Below are positions 11,054 to 23,507 of a stretch of 64,000 bases of DNA, piece by piece. This DNA comes from Linanthus parryae (taxonomy: Eukaryota; Streptophyta; Magnoliopsida; Ericales; Polemoniaceae), in assembly GCA_023055425.1 (NCBI GenBank), contig JALGPY010000003.1:56591891-56655890 (forward strand). Reading direction: 5' to 3'. The notes under the pieces are model-generated. The model worked only from the letters and a program-made list of their open reading frames with translations, was not told where the DNA came from and did no database searches. Positions within the stretch are counted from its first letter, which is position 1. Each line of letters begins with the position of its first letter. A program made the translations under genes and the position numbers.

Positions 11054-11429
11054 TATTGATTCACAATAGGAATAGCATATACTATATATATACACATATA
11101 TATATATATAATCTTTTTTTATTATTATTGTTATTATTATCTTTTGTTTTTTTTTTTTGTTTTTTTTTTTTGGTCATGCTTTCGTCCGTGTCACTGGAAA
11201 TACGACACATGAAATTATGACCCCGAATATGTGCTTGCTATAATCTTGTCTGGTTGCATTATTGTGGTTTATATTTGTTGTTCGCTTGATTTTGCTATAT
11301 CAAATGTACTTGCTGCAAAGTTAAATGATTGCGTGATTATGCATCAAGTTTTTTTACGATCTGAAAAGCATGTAACTACAAATGTGGTGCTTATATATGC
11401 TGTTTGTGTGTTGCTGTTGTAAACTAGGG
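11054..11429. other. Spacer between helicase and RPA gene
   Basis: Contains an AT dinucleotide run (about 11081-11110) and long T tracts (about 11150-11172). No coding evidence. It probably includes the helicase gene terminator and the RPA gene promoter. Confidence 0.5.
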
Positions 11430-13986
11430 ATGGAAAGTGATATGCTGAAGTTATCTGCCCTAACTGATCAATTGAAAGAATGGAAGATTAAACTTCGTGT
11501 TGTTGAGAAGTACCGTGCAACAACAGCTCGATTTGGCAACACTAAGTATCAGCGATATGTCCTTTGTGATAGCGAGGTTAGTTAGCGAGTAGTACACTGA
11601 CCTCACCCAAAACCTGTGTCATAATCATCATTACCTGCTTTGTCCTGCGCAGGGTAAAAAGATACAAGCCACAGCTTTTGACGGTGAAATTGAAACGTTT
11701 GACAAACAGCTACATCCATATCATTCATACTGGTTCAGTGATGGAGCTGTACGCCGTGTTAACCCGCAACATCGCTACATTGATCACGATTATGTCCTTG
11801 TTCTGGATCCTCAGATGAAAATTGTACCAGTCGAAGATGCTGCAGGTGAAAGGGGAGCTACTACGTTCAATTTCAAGAATCTGACTGACGCCCGCGACCT
11901 CATCGGGAAACCTGACAAATTTGGTAGTTCCCCCCAATATTTTAGCACTGCATCGCTTGCTGGGTTTTTTATGCGTTGCTCGTATTTAGTTGTGCTTGTT
12001 ATTGCTGTGCTTGTCGTGGCTATCTTTCTTTGTTTCATCAAAATTTACATACTCACAATATATGTATCCATGTGCAGATGTTGCAGTGATAGTCATAGCT
12101 GTCATGTCGCCGAAAACAGTGCCATGGAAGGATTCGATTGCTCGTTCGAAGGTTCGAGATATAGTTGTTGTCGACGATACGTAAGTTCTTGGATGTGCCT
12201 TGCGTACTTCTAATATACTGTTCTGCGCCTATTCTTGTTAGTTAGGTACGATCACATTATAGGCAGTGGAAGTTCTTAAAACGATAGTATAGTTAAATAT
12301 TGTTTCCTACTCTGCAAATATCGCTTTGTTATGCTCTGTAAAGTAATAGAAGAACGAAAGCATACCAGATCAACATTAAGCTTGTACAATGTGACCTGTG
12401 AGGAATGAACCATCAGTGTATGCAATAAAGATATTCTTGATTTGCCTGATAAATTAATATGAGCATGTACAACACTTGTATGTTCCTTTGATCCATCAAT
12501 TTTGTTTTGTTCATACTGGTATGGAATTCAGATATGAAATATACATGTTATATATATGTAAGATGTCTTTAGTTGTTTATGATGCTGAAAATTGTTGTGT
12601 AATCGATGATATCATGTGGTGTTTTTCCCCTTCCCCTTACTGAATCTTATCTACTCTATCTATTTGCTGTTTTCTCTAACTTCATTTGCCTTGCCAAACA
12701 GTTTGAGTCCAGTGTGCCTTTCAGCTTGGGATGAGATAGCAACCACTGATGCAGAAAAACTGGCCAAGTTAGCAAAGTCCCAGCCGGTGGTCATCGTCAC
12801 TAATGTTGTGGCATCGAAATACTCGGGTATGAACATGCTGTCTTTTGCTGAAATGTTGACGTATGATATGTTATGTTTGTACCTACTGTTATGTTCATAA
12901 ATGGTTTTGCCTGTGTCTCCAAGGATTCTCCTTGAAAACTACTATGTCTACAATGTTCTTGACTGATGTTCCTGATGCACGGGTCGATGAATTGTTGGAT
13001 TGGTAAACTGCCTTCCTTATCTACCTATATGTAGTGCATAGGTTGTCGTATGATAGTTTATGTTAACAATCTAAAGATATTGCAGGCGTGATGCTAACTA
13101 CGAGAAAATTGATGCTATTAGTGACCCTGAGATGTTACTGAAAAAGAAAGTTGTCAATACTTCTACATCTGAGTTCAAACTTGTGAGGATTGCAGACTTA
13201 CCAAGTAGTCCGGTAACTTGTCCTGTCTAGCATTGTAATCGCGTGCAAATTTATCTGCGATATTCCCGATTGAATTAATGTTATTTTGCATTGCAGCAGG
13301 CTGGTTTTGATGAAGTCTGGGTGAGAGTGTCTGTTGTTGTAGCACCATGTAGTCAGCGGCCGTGGTATACCGCATGCAACAAATGCAACCGGGCTACTAA
13401 CCACGTGCTAGGCGAAGTATTTGCTTGCCCAGGCTGTGAAAAAAGTGACTGCATTTCTGCACCATGGTATGCCGCGTTCCATCTCACATAATTTTTTCAA
13501 AGTTATTGTTTATCAATTCAATAACTCATGTGATCTATGGCTGTATATACAATAGTCCATTTGTGAGCAACGGGGTCTTTCTCATGTAAGTATATGATTT
13601 CTAATTGCGATGTAAACAAATTGATATCGTGCAGGGGGCGCCTCGGAGTTCGAATTGGTGATGGCAGTGGTGAACTTGAGGTTGCTATATTTGGACATGC
13701 CGTTGAAACAGTGCTAAATAAGAGTGCGGTCATCCTGTCTGCAATGACTCCAGATGTAAGCTAACTACGCCCATATATCGCAGTTTTGAGTTGAAATGCG
13801 GCCGATTCCATGGGATGTTAATTAATATAGTCGTCTTGTATTGCTATGCAGGAACAGAGCGATGTGTTGTCCAAGGCGAATGATGCAGCGGTAGACAAAC
13901 GATTCTATTTCCGCCTGGCTCCATCCAGCAGCAAGAATCCACGCTGGCTTAACAAGTGGAGTGTTCGCCAAGTTGAGATTGCATAA
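11430..13986 (+). CDS. RPA1-like single-stranded DNA-binding protein of the Helitron, 425 aa
   Basis: Nine exons join without a stop: 11430-11576, 11653-11923, 12078-12180, 12702-12826, 12924-13002, 13086-13212, 13297-13466, 13635-13755 and 13852-13986. All introns are GT...AG. The product has the layout of the large subunit of replication protein A: two OB-fold regions (about residues 20-135 and 140-265) and a C-terminal zinc-ribbon OB fold with WYTACNKCNR and CPGCEKSDC as likely metal ligands (about 315-345), then VRIGDGSGELEVAIFG. RPA binds single-stranded DNA; plant Helitrons are known to carry such genes, thought to help rolling-circle replication. It lies about 0.4 kb downstream of the helicase on the same strand. 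No frameshift or stop is visible, unlike the Rep gene. Confidence 0.88.
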
Positions 13987-15566
13987 AATTAACTCTGTGA
14001 TGAAGGCCTGTAAAACTATGTGATCAGATATGTATGTAGATACAAGGACTGCATTTAGCAGTGCATCCTGGAGACAGCAGTGCATAAAATTAACAACTTG
14101 TGCTTACACAGTTGTTATTTTTATGCTTTTTGCTAATATTTTTTTGTGCAGTTTCATAGCAAAACATGGCAGTCATTTTGTGCATATGAAGATGCCATAA
14201 TATATAGGTCCTGTTCTGTTGTAGTGGAAGGGTAAAGTAATGTCTCCAATCATAGCAGAGACCTGGGTATTTTTTTGGGTACACTTTTGGGACAACATAT
14301 GTGTAACATAACATATAATGTTTTGTTTGTTTAGTATCGGTGCTTTTCCTTCATACATTTTCCTACACCACATCTAATATTTATTCATTGCACATCCATC
14401 TCTTTAAGATATCCAGCTTCGCATTGTTTGCTGGCAATCCAATGTTGTTTGACGTCAGTAATTTTCTATGATTCATGTATTTGCATATATTATTCGAGTT
14501 AGAGTCTGATTATTGTTGTGTCATTGTAAAATGGGCGTCTTTGATAGACATCTACACGAAACTTATTATGTACACATTGTTTTAATGCAATTAGCAGTTA
14601 GTTAAATATACCTGCGCACAAATCATGCCGGTGTTATAGATGACATAGCAATTTAAAGTTTGATGAATACAAGATTTTAATAAAACCAGTTATTAGTAAG
14701 AATGCAACCTTAATACAATGCAAGACTAAACTCCAATTTATACGTAATAATCTCTCGTATAATTTTTAAATGCCGATGCAGATATATTAATTTCTTAAAC
14801 GAAGACTCAATTAGTTCCCAGCAAATAACTATTATGTATTGGTTCTCGATTAAACTTGGTCAATCATATGCATGATATTAAATATCCACAAATAGGAGGG
14901 CCTCCACTGCAATTTTAGTCGAGCATAATAAATTAATCGCGCAAAACTTCGTTGGGTATTCATGACCATCCACTGCTCCTCCCACCCAACCTTTCATATT
15001 GCAAGTATTATGTATCGCCGCCAAGATTCACCTGCTTCAGGTACGTTTCATTTAGGGTTTTCCTTCCAATCTGTAATATCACATGAAAAAAAAAGGATTT
15101 GCACAAGTTCATAAGAATACCTGCTTATATATTTGTACACAACTCATTGAAATCAGCTATCACTTGTTTGTGTTATTGTATTCAACATTTTCAATCTGTA
15201 GTGTTTGCAATTGCGAGCCCATAGTGACAATCTGTTTTTCCCCCTTCGATATTGTTTCTGTGTTTTTGCTTGTATGTACTATTTCATCAAAGTATGCATG
15301 CTCAAGATGCCAAAGATTTGAATTGCGTAAATGAATAAATATATGAAACACGAGTTCTTGGGTAGTTTGAACCGCATTATGTTTGTGTCACTGTGAGAAT
15401 GCATAACTATGTTATGATCCTTCCGGTTTGTCACTGTAATGTGTGTTTGTGTGTGAGTGTAATTCAATATGAACTTATTAAAGAACTGATGTGGTTGTCA
15501 TTTGTATACACAGCCTACATTCTATAATCAAACATTAGCAGTTAAGGCCTCAGCATTGGAATCAGT
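13987..15566. other. AT-rich spacer within the Helitron
   Basis: No domain-bearing reading frame. A short ATG-led stretch at 15011-15040 ends at a good donor (CAG|GTACGT) and might be a 5' leader exon of the following B3 gene; joining it to the AG before about 15512 hits a stop within a few codons, so it would be untranslated or an upstream ORF. Confidence 0.4.
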
Positions 15567-16115
15567 ATGAATTTCTTCAAAGTTATCGTATCCAGTGATC
15601 GAAAAAATGACAAACTGGTAAGCTTATATATAAAGCTTCTAATACCAGTATATGCCTAGGTTCAAAAATAGTTAGTAAGTACATGTTCTGCATACAAGGA
15701 ACTTAACAATATTATTTCAAGCAGGCAATCTAATCAACTGTTGTTCCGCTTGCAGTCCTTGCCCCGTATCTTTGTTGATGTTTACAGGAAAGATGTTGGA
15801 AAGATTGTCCAGCTACGAACTCCCTCCGGTGCAATCTTTGACACGATGATTCTTGCAGGCAATAATGAACTGTATCTTGGCAATGGGTGGAAAACTGTGG
15901 CCAAGTTCAACTCAATCACTTTGGGATATTTCGTTTTCTTCAAATTGAGATCGAATCTGAGCTATGATATAAGGATAATGGATCGAACGTGCACCGAAAT
16001 CACTTATCACAGTATTGTTAAGCAGGAAAGCAATTCTACTGCAGGCATTAAAGAAATAGCACCTCGCTTCTTCAAGCTTTACGATCCATTTAACAAGAAG
16101 ATACCACCGTGGTAA
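15567..16115 (+). CDS. B3-domain protein, single domain, 136 aa
   Basis: Exon one 15567-15617 encodes MNFFKVIVSSDRKNDKL; the intron 15618-15755 (GT...GCAG) is in phase 0; exon two 15756-16115 continues SLPRIFVDVYRKDVGK and ends IPPW. The product is almost only a B3 domain, the plant-specific DNA-binding fold: FFKV...LPRIFVD at the start, GNGWKTVAKFNSITLGYFVFFK in the middle (the W...F...GD-like signature, with GY where GD is usual) and YDIRIMD as the last strand. It resembles short REM-type B3 proteins. It sits inside the Helitron, same strand as the transposase, with a paralogue 3.4 kb downstream. It could bind DNA in the nucleus; target and expression are unknown. Confidence 0.8.
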
Positions 16116-16849
16116 CAAATCATCAGAAATGCAACGTATCAAATTTATAGCTACATTCCGCGAAATTACAAGCATACTATGACTAATATTTCCTGTATTA
16201 ATTTGAATATGTGGAAATTTATGGCTTGTATACATAAAGTAAGAAGCAGTTGTGAAAAATAGACATCCCTACTGCTATTGAAATGAATGCAGCACATTGT
16301 GATAAAAAATTCAAGGCAATGTGAGTAAGCCATTAGTATAGGCAACAGCACAGGTTGCATGCAGGCCAGACATGTGGCTGCTAGAATCTGCTTGACATTC
16401 ATGACTCTCTAAGAACCAATGCATCAGCTCACCCATTACACCTATGCTGTTATCTGTATTCCTAAACAGTGAAAGATTTGGTTGAAGACACTTGTCAACA
16501 GAATTCTGAAATTTCTTGGAGACCAAGTTGAAAGAACAGATATAAATTAGTATTCCACTATTTCAACTATCTGCCGAGCGACACTTCAAGGTAACCACTA
16601 TATACTAGCATAAATTGAAAATATTGTTTCCACAAACAGAAATCTAACGAAGTTACTTTACAATGTGCAGATAAATAAGAGAAGTATAATCTGGATGCAA
16701 GAGTAGTATCCACTTCTGTATCGCCAGTTCAACGACGTGTGTTGTGTTCGTAATCCACGTTAGTAAGTTAGATACTGCAAGAAATAACCATTAGAAATAT
16801 ATGCCTTATTTTGGTTTGTAATTATCGAAATTATGACAGATATATTTCA
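16116..16849. other. AT-rich spacer within the Helitron
   Basis: No recognisable gene. Open frames on the minus strand (16166-16402, 16311-16526) overlap each other and show no domain. Confidence 0.4.
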
Positions 16850-17199
16850 ATGGAAAGCTGCCCTAACACTGCAACTGAGCCAACCGTAACCGAGGGAGCA
16901 CGCAGTATTCCAAGAGGAAGGCCGAGGGAGCAGGTATCTGTCGCAAAATATTCAACAGTGGTAAAAATGTTGATGAAATGATCACAGATACTGAGAGGGA
17001 AATTCAACAAGTGGAGCGACAAATACAAATACTGGGAAAAGTAACCGTTCTCAAGCAACAGCAGCTCGAGATCCAGACGCAATTTCTCCTAAAAATGCAG
17101 CGAATGAGCATTGCCAGTAGGCGGTCGGTTACATCCAGCACGTCATCATCGGGATCCAAGCGAAAACGGTCTCCAACAACGGCAGCAGAAGATCAGTAG
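16850..17199 (+). CDS. Small AT-hook or coiled-coil protein (tentative)
   Basis: From the ATG at 16978 a 73-codon frame encodes a glutamine-rich amphipathic helix (REIQQVERQIQILGK, LKQQQLEIQTQ), likely a coiled coil, followed by a serine-rich tail with a nuclear localisation-like GSKRKRSP. A second ATG at 16850 opens a different frame. Removing an 83-bp GT...AG intron (16905-16987) would join the two and give 88 aa, but this is a guess. Reading on without splicing, the first frame contains an AT-hook-like PRGRPRE. No family recognised. It lies between the two B3 genes on the same strand and might be a Helitron accessory protein or a relic. Confidence 0.35.
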
Positions 17200-18978
17200 A
17201 AAATGAATCTGTTAAGATATTCTGGATGTTTGAGTTTAAATGTTGTTTTTACGGTACTTTTGCAATTTGACGTTGCACCCGTTTCGTAGTAACTTATGCC
17301 TCATAATTTTGGGATGTCAACAACTTGTAACATCTCTTTTGTTTTTTTCCTTGCTTCTCTCCCCTCTTTTTCCACTCTTTTTTTTTTATTATTATTTTCC
17401 TTTTTTTACACCCAAATATGATCTCCTAATTTGTCTGCACTGTCAAAGTCATAACTGGGCACATATTATATGTTATTATTACAATTTACTATATAAAATT
17501 CATTACTTCAGAACATTAAAAAGTAACGTCAGTAAGCAAAAACCTTTTATCAAGATTATTACAAATGAGAATCAATATAGTGATTATGGACACCCAATTT
17601 ATAAAATACAATAAAAAATAACATTATAAAAATTTATCACTGATACCTAAAAAGCAGAGCTAACTTTAAGATTTGAAGAAACAATATCCACATCCTAAAT
17701 TTACAACTACCCAGCTTCGTTGTGCTGGTAAGAAGACCTTTCAACTTCATCCTCTCAGTCAAATCTTCTCTGATTTCTAACTTTTCTCTAACAGGTATTC
17801 CAACTTATCTCGCAATCATAATTTCGAACAGGTACTCGATGTCATAACGTATCTGTCATAGCGATCTACTTATTCACAGTCATCGTATTCGTGATTGTTT
17901 AGGCAACGGATTCTCCAACTCGAGTCATCAGATCTCTGCGAGTCACAGGTTCTAATATCATCACTCTACAGGTACCTGATTCCAAATAGGATCTTCTTTG
18001 TCTGTATAATCGCTCACAGAAGGAAATCTACATTACTCATATTCATTTCCTCCTGTGAACAACTAATTGGCATTTATCGGGTGCTACTGCCTTCATATGT
18101 TATATTAGTGATTTCTATTCCAGATATGCTATCAATGTCTTGATCTATAAATAGTAAACTCCACGTAGCGACTAAATCTGTCTGATTGGTACCGAACGGA
18201 AATAAATATATTTGTTGATAAGAAGTTCATCTTCAGTTTCAATTTAAGGCACACATTGGTATATTTGGCTGGATAATGAGCAGAAAAAGAAACTAAGAAA
18301 AAAGGGATCGAGGAAAAACATGCTGTGAAATTGTAAGTACTAGATTCATGAATTTACTGTTGTTAATCTCACTAATAGATTAAATTGCAGTCATATGGAA
18401 CGTGCAGCTTCACAAGACAGCCTTTGCAGATATATACAATTAACCTTGTGCGTAAAATAGCTACCATACTTTATCCAATTATGGATATTATACTAATATA
18501 TATAGGCCACCGAATACTCAAATACTGATTATTTATTACAAAAATACGGTAGTCCAGAAATTTCAATTTTTGGAAAATAGCACGTCACTAAACACAAAAC
18601 TTATTGCTCTAACTCCTTAAACAAAAAGGGTGCAGATTCAATCATGCTAAGTACAATTAATTTCTACCAGATAGTTTCCACTGCATATTGTTATTTTACG
18701 TATGAAGAGTTATGAAGAAATAGCATCAGTCTGTGAATTCATTACGACGTATCTGAGCAAATACCTTGTGCAAATTAACTTGCACTAACATTAATCATTC
18801 ATAGTTTCAGTAAATAATCATACATGTATTTCAATCCCCATATCGCAACTTCTGCCCAACCAATTGCTGATGTAGCATGAACAAAGAGAACGCATTAACA
18901 TGCATATCTTTTAGATCGTCTCCTCTATACCACAATCAGTAATACATATCATTATATTCCTCTTGCAGCTATCTGGAA
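17200..18978. other. AT-rich spacer within the Helitron
   Basis: Nothing coding is recognisable in about 1.8 kb. T-rich tracts occur at about 17340-17407. The end of this stretch (AG at about 18968) looks like an acceptor just before the start codon of the next B3 gene, so a 5' untranslated exon may lie here. Confidence 0.4.
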
Positions 18979-19909
18979 ATGAACTTCTTCCGAGTTATCA
19001 CGGATCGAGATGAAGATAACAACAACTTGGTAGGCTTTATGTCGCATATATATGTGTGTGTGTATATATATACATGTATATGTGTCCTTTTTAGAAAAAA
19101 ATGACATTGAATAACACTAATATTAATTGTAATAAGAGGTAGATTTACTAAAGATGTCAAGCATCTATTCACTGCAGAGACTGCCAGATGACTTCGTGCA
19201 ACGTCATCGATCCAATCTTGGGATTAATGCAGAGCTTGTAATCCCAGATGGCCGAGTGTGGGAGATTAAAATGAAAAGTAGAGGTAACGACATATATTTG
19301 ACAACAGGGTGGAAGGAATTTGCAGCACATTATTCGCTGTCATATGGGCACATGTTGACTTTCAAGTACAAGGGACATTCGAAATTCAAAGTGAGAATCT
19401 ATGGTCTCACTACATCGGAGCTAGATTATAGTGCTGGAGCTTCTATTCCGAATGCGAGTAAGCGTGAAACTACTCGCGCATTGAATAAGGCTGATTCTTA
19501 CAAAGCTCACTGCAACAACCCATGTTTCGCTGTTGAAATACAGAAAACCCATTTGGAATCGTCTGGCGGACTGGTAAACTTTCAATATTAACTTTCATTT
19601 AGAACGGTATTACATTGAATTGCAATGATAGCGGTTGACAACCTTATGTTTGCATCACAGAATATACCAGTTCAGTTCAGCAGGGCGTACTTGAAAGAGC
19701 GGCCAACGCTTGTGTACATTACAGGGACTTCCAGTAATACAACTTGGACCTGCCGTTGTAAATTCCCAGGTGGAGAGAACAGTGACAAGAGACGATTTTC
19801 TTGGTATCAATTTGCCAGAAGCGCTAATATACGTACTGGAGATGCATGTGCTGTGGAATTAGTTGATCCGAGCATGCCAAAATTTCGGGTGAAAGTGTTT
19901 CCAGCATAG
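18979..19909 (+). CDS. Two-B3-domain (REM-like) protein, 231 aa
   Basis: Three exons: 18979-19029 (MNFFRVITDRDEDNNNL), 19178-19573 and 19661-19909, with phase-0 GT...AG introns. The first B3 domain covers about residues 3-98 (FFRVI, LPDDFVQRH, TTGWKEFAAHYSLSYGHMLTFKY, FKVRIYG). A linker follows. The second B3 domain (about 150-231) starts IPVQFSRAYLKER, has FSWYQFARSANIRTGDACAVEL and ends with the FRVKVF strand. The first intron falls at the same codon as in the B3 gene at 15567, so the two arose by duplication inside or before capture by the Helitron. REM-family proteins are plant DNA-binding proteins. No stop or frameshift is seen. Confidence 0.82.
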
Positions 19910-20893
19910 CCTCAACGTATGAAAGTTCTGTGTACTAAGAATAACCAGACATCTCTTTTAATATTGTCATTCTGGCTACCTGTTCCAGTATTGTTCTATG
20001 TTATTATCTTTGCAAAAACATAACAACCTTATGTCGCGATATAACTATTATTTTAATGACATGCATCATGTATCGTGTAATTCAAAGCTCTGTCTATGGT
20101 TTGCTTAATATCTAATGCATTAAGTTACATTATGTTTCATATATATTGTGACATATCAAAGTAACTATCTCTGTTCTTTTTATTTGAATTGAACTTGGCA
20201 TCTTCAGACACAACCTAACAATTCCAGCTGCAGTAATAATAAAGCCAAATCCTGCATACAAGTAACAACAGTATTTCAATTGTCGAATCCGATTGAATAA
20301 TATCAAACTATAACAATCACATGCTGTTGTACAATTCAATGCCTTGAGATTCCACACATGCAAACTTCAAATAATGCATTTGTTGCAATATATACCCGAT
20401 GACGAAGCAGAAATACACCTGCCTACATACTGAATCTGCACACAGAAAGTCATAGATATTGAACGGTTGGCAGAGGTCTCTACAGAGCATATCTTTTCAA
20501 TTTCGGATGCAATTAGGTGACAAGCTTCCAAATAGCTCATTGATATATGAACCCTCTTGGGAAGCACTCGCTGATCAGATAGTGCAGAAGTAATTGTGAT
20601 CATGTGACCATCTCTGCAAATTGCACAAGAAATTAACTACGAATGTGAACTGTCAATTCAAGACATGATCAACACATATGAAATAACGGGATGAAAATTC
20701 AACTTGCAATGGTTACCTCGAATTTAGAAATTACATTGATTATATATTGCAGAATATGCGAGCACAGGTAGGGAAGAACTCACTATATAAGAACTGCTTC
20801 CCATGTTTAAAATCAATATCAAATTGCAATCAATACAATTGAGATTCAGAAATTGTATCAGTATACAACTACCAAATCCATTGTATTCTGAAG
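19910..20893. other. AT-rich spacer within the Helitron
   Basis: No domain-bearing frame. Minus-strand open frames at 20130-20363 and 20367-20603 show no recognisable motif. Confidence 0.4.
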
Positions 20894-21862
20894 ATGATGC
20901 CGTCCAAGATTGCAGATATTCGTGCGTCACTGGTAAAGTTAGAAAACCTCAAATTATTGTTATCACAGAATGTGTGAAATTACAGGATATCCAACTGTGT
21001 CATACTATTTTTGATCTGCGTATACTTTTGGCTTCTCAATTTACAATAAGTATTTTCTACGCACAATCTTTCACGGAATTCTTCTTCTCGCATATATCTG
21101 CCCTTTGCTTTTCAATCTCTCCTCTTAATCATAATTTAACTTCATTCAAACATGTTTATTTCATAATGCATCGTTCTGATTTCTGTTTCTCCGGCTTCAT
21201 CCAACGCTGAGAAGCCTATGTATGAAGAAGCCTGGCTTAGGGTATCAACACGTATCTTTCCGACCAGTCAAACCACTTGGTTCAATGCATGTAACCGTTG
21301 CAATCGTGAACGTCGACGTCCATACTGTCCCGTATGTAATGACATACAATGCAACACAAGCCCCAGGTTGATTATTTCATACCTGATGAATACATTAAAA
21401 TTTACGAAGTCCATTGGCTATAATTGAACACTACCAGTTCACACATCACAGGTACATTCGTGTATAATATGATTACATACCATTTTCACAGATGCCGAGT
21501 TATGGTGGAACTGCGAGATGACACTGGAATAATGGATGTGATGATTTTCGGCCAGGCTGCGGAGACCCTCCTCCGAAACACAGCTGAAAATCTGGCAGCA
21601 ATGACACCACAGGTATTACCTAACTTGCTCCGAACAGCTACAACCACAGTGCGGTAATTATTCATATGAAATATGCAGCTGCTCATAGTTATGTAGTACA
21701 CAAATAACGGCATTATTTTCTCAGGAACAAGAAGCTCTACTGGTTGGCTTGAACATGGAAAATGCAAATGAAAATGTGTATGTTCGCGTGTTCAAACGCA
21801 CGCAGCCAAACAACCACAGGGTAACTAAATGGGTTGTGAAGGAAGTTCAGTATGCATGGTAA
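20894..21862 (+). CDS. Truncated RPA1 paralogue, zinc-ribbon OB domain only, 149 aa
   Basis: Exons 20894-20932, 21215-21366, 21492-21612 and 21725-21862 join in frame (450 coding bases). They correspond one to one to the end of exon six and to exons seven, eight and nine of the RPA gene at 11430, with the same intron phases; the third exon has the same 121-bp length. The product keeps WFNACNRCNR and CPVCNDIQC, then VMVELRDDTGIMDVMIFG, and ends VQYAW. The N-terminal OB folds are gone, yet the first exon begins with ATG ATG. It is either a 5'-truncated duplicate that still happens to be open or a small stand-alone DNA-binding protein. Confidence 0.72.
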
Positions 21863-22694
21863 ACAAATTGATATTCCATGCACAGTCGAAGACAATGCTG
21901 CTCAACATCTGAAGAGAAAGACCACCGAATGTTTGCCTCATTGCTGCTACACTGCATTGCACTATTTACAATGATGTTTCCTCTTTGTTGTGTTATGTTA
22001 GAAATTGTATCACTTTCTGCCTCTACCGCAACTAATAATAAAGCGACTAATAATGGTTCTTACATTATCGACTTCTTTTATTTAAATATACAAAAAACAA
22101 TACATTCACAAGTATGTCACAGCATCGTCCGTAAATACGAAGAAATGATTTCTGCCATTATAAAGTTAGAACGTCCTCGGTCAATTCAATATTTACACAA
22201 TTTCTTTCGTCCGTAACCGAATATAATCTGCACATCTAATATAGTATACCTGTTAATGAAAAACTTCAGCAACTTCAGTGTTCTGGATATGGCATCAGTT
22301 CGCACATATTAGAAAACCTTGAATTGCAACGTATATATAATCAGGATAGCGTTTACACAGAGTGTCAGCATCCTATATACACATATTCATACCACTTATA
22401 ATAAAAACCCTCTGTCATACATGTGAACAATGACAACGTAGTTCACGGAACTCTTGTCGTTCATACACACATTCATGCCACGTATGAATCCAGTGACAGT
22501 AAGTGAGTGCTGAATGTGTAAACAGTCAAATAAAAAGAAACAAATTGCCTGACAAAGTCACGGACCAATTGTCCAGTTTTATCTGGCATTATCTACCATG
22601 CATTTCAACTCACCTCTTCTATAAGAAAGCTATAGATCCATTATTCAGCTGAACAAGGATCATAAACTATCTATTCATAGAATAAGCCGTTACA
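21863..22694. other. AT-rich spacer within the Helitron
   Basis: Nothing recognisable. A 112-codon open frame at 21878-22216 directly follows the RPA fragment in another frame and has no motif. Confidence 0.4.
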
Positions 22695-23507
22695 ATGTCA
22701 AAACACAGAAGAGCAGTCTCCGAGGAAGAGGTAACCAGCAATGAAACTATTGCAAGTTCCTCATCTTCAAGTCCATCACTCACGATGTTTGTTACTGCAG
22801 CAACTCGATTTCAAGAAACACCTCCGCCTCCCATTTTGACTCCTCGCAGTAAGTTTCTTACCATGTTTTCGTATATACAGTACTTTCAAAATGTAATGCG
22901 GCCACAACATTCTACGATATTAGTTAGCCGGTGACATATCTTATTTCCTGCTACATTAATCGAAATATGAACCTGATGTATATCTTGATATTTATTTCTC
23001 TACCTTCAAGGAGTGATAAGGATAAGTGTGCATGGTTTTACCTCACCGGTAACCAATACCGGTGGAATCGGTGGTGTCTGCCGCGACGACAATGAAAACT
23101 GGCAGCTTGGTTTCATAGGAAGAATTGATGGGGTCACTCAATTGGAAAGTGAGCTGTGGGCAATTTATCAAGGTATTCATTCGGCTTATGAAAATGACTG
23201 GAAAGAAATCAAGATTGAGACCTCCAACTATGAGGCCAGCAAAATCTTTCATCTGCAGACTATTGCTCCACTCTCGATGAGGCGCGAGATCCGTGATGGA
23301 TATGCATTACTCAGACGAATGAAGATAGCCTTGATCCCTATCGAAAAACTGGACAATAGCGTTGCAGAGCAGCTTGCATCTATGGGATCTCAACAAAGTG
23401 ATCGTTACAAAATATTATATGATGCTCCAGATATTATTCAAGATCTAATTGTTGAGGACAAATTAGAAAGTTGTAAGCGTTACACCTCCTCAACTGACAC
23501 AGACTAA
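22695..23507 (+). CDS. RNase H-fold protein with altered active site, 216 aa
   Basis: Exon one 22695-22848 encodes a serine-rich N-terminus (about 50 residues). A GT...AG intron follows, and exon two is 23011-23507. The second exon matches the plant RNase H-like domain found in transposon-derived proteins: IRISVHGF, GGIGGVCRDDNENW, LESELWAIYQGIHSA, IKIETSNYEA and VAEQLASM. In active members the first strand carries Asp (VDG), the IET is followed by Asp, and VAD holds the last Asp. Here these read VHG, IETSN and VAE, so catalysis is unlikely and a nucleic-acid-binding role is possible. It is preceded and followed by non-coding spacers; a degenerate duplicate of its 3' end lies at 24272-24540. 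Confidence 0.75.
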
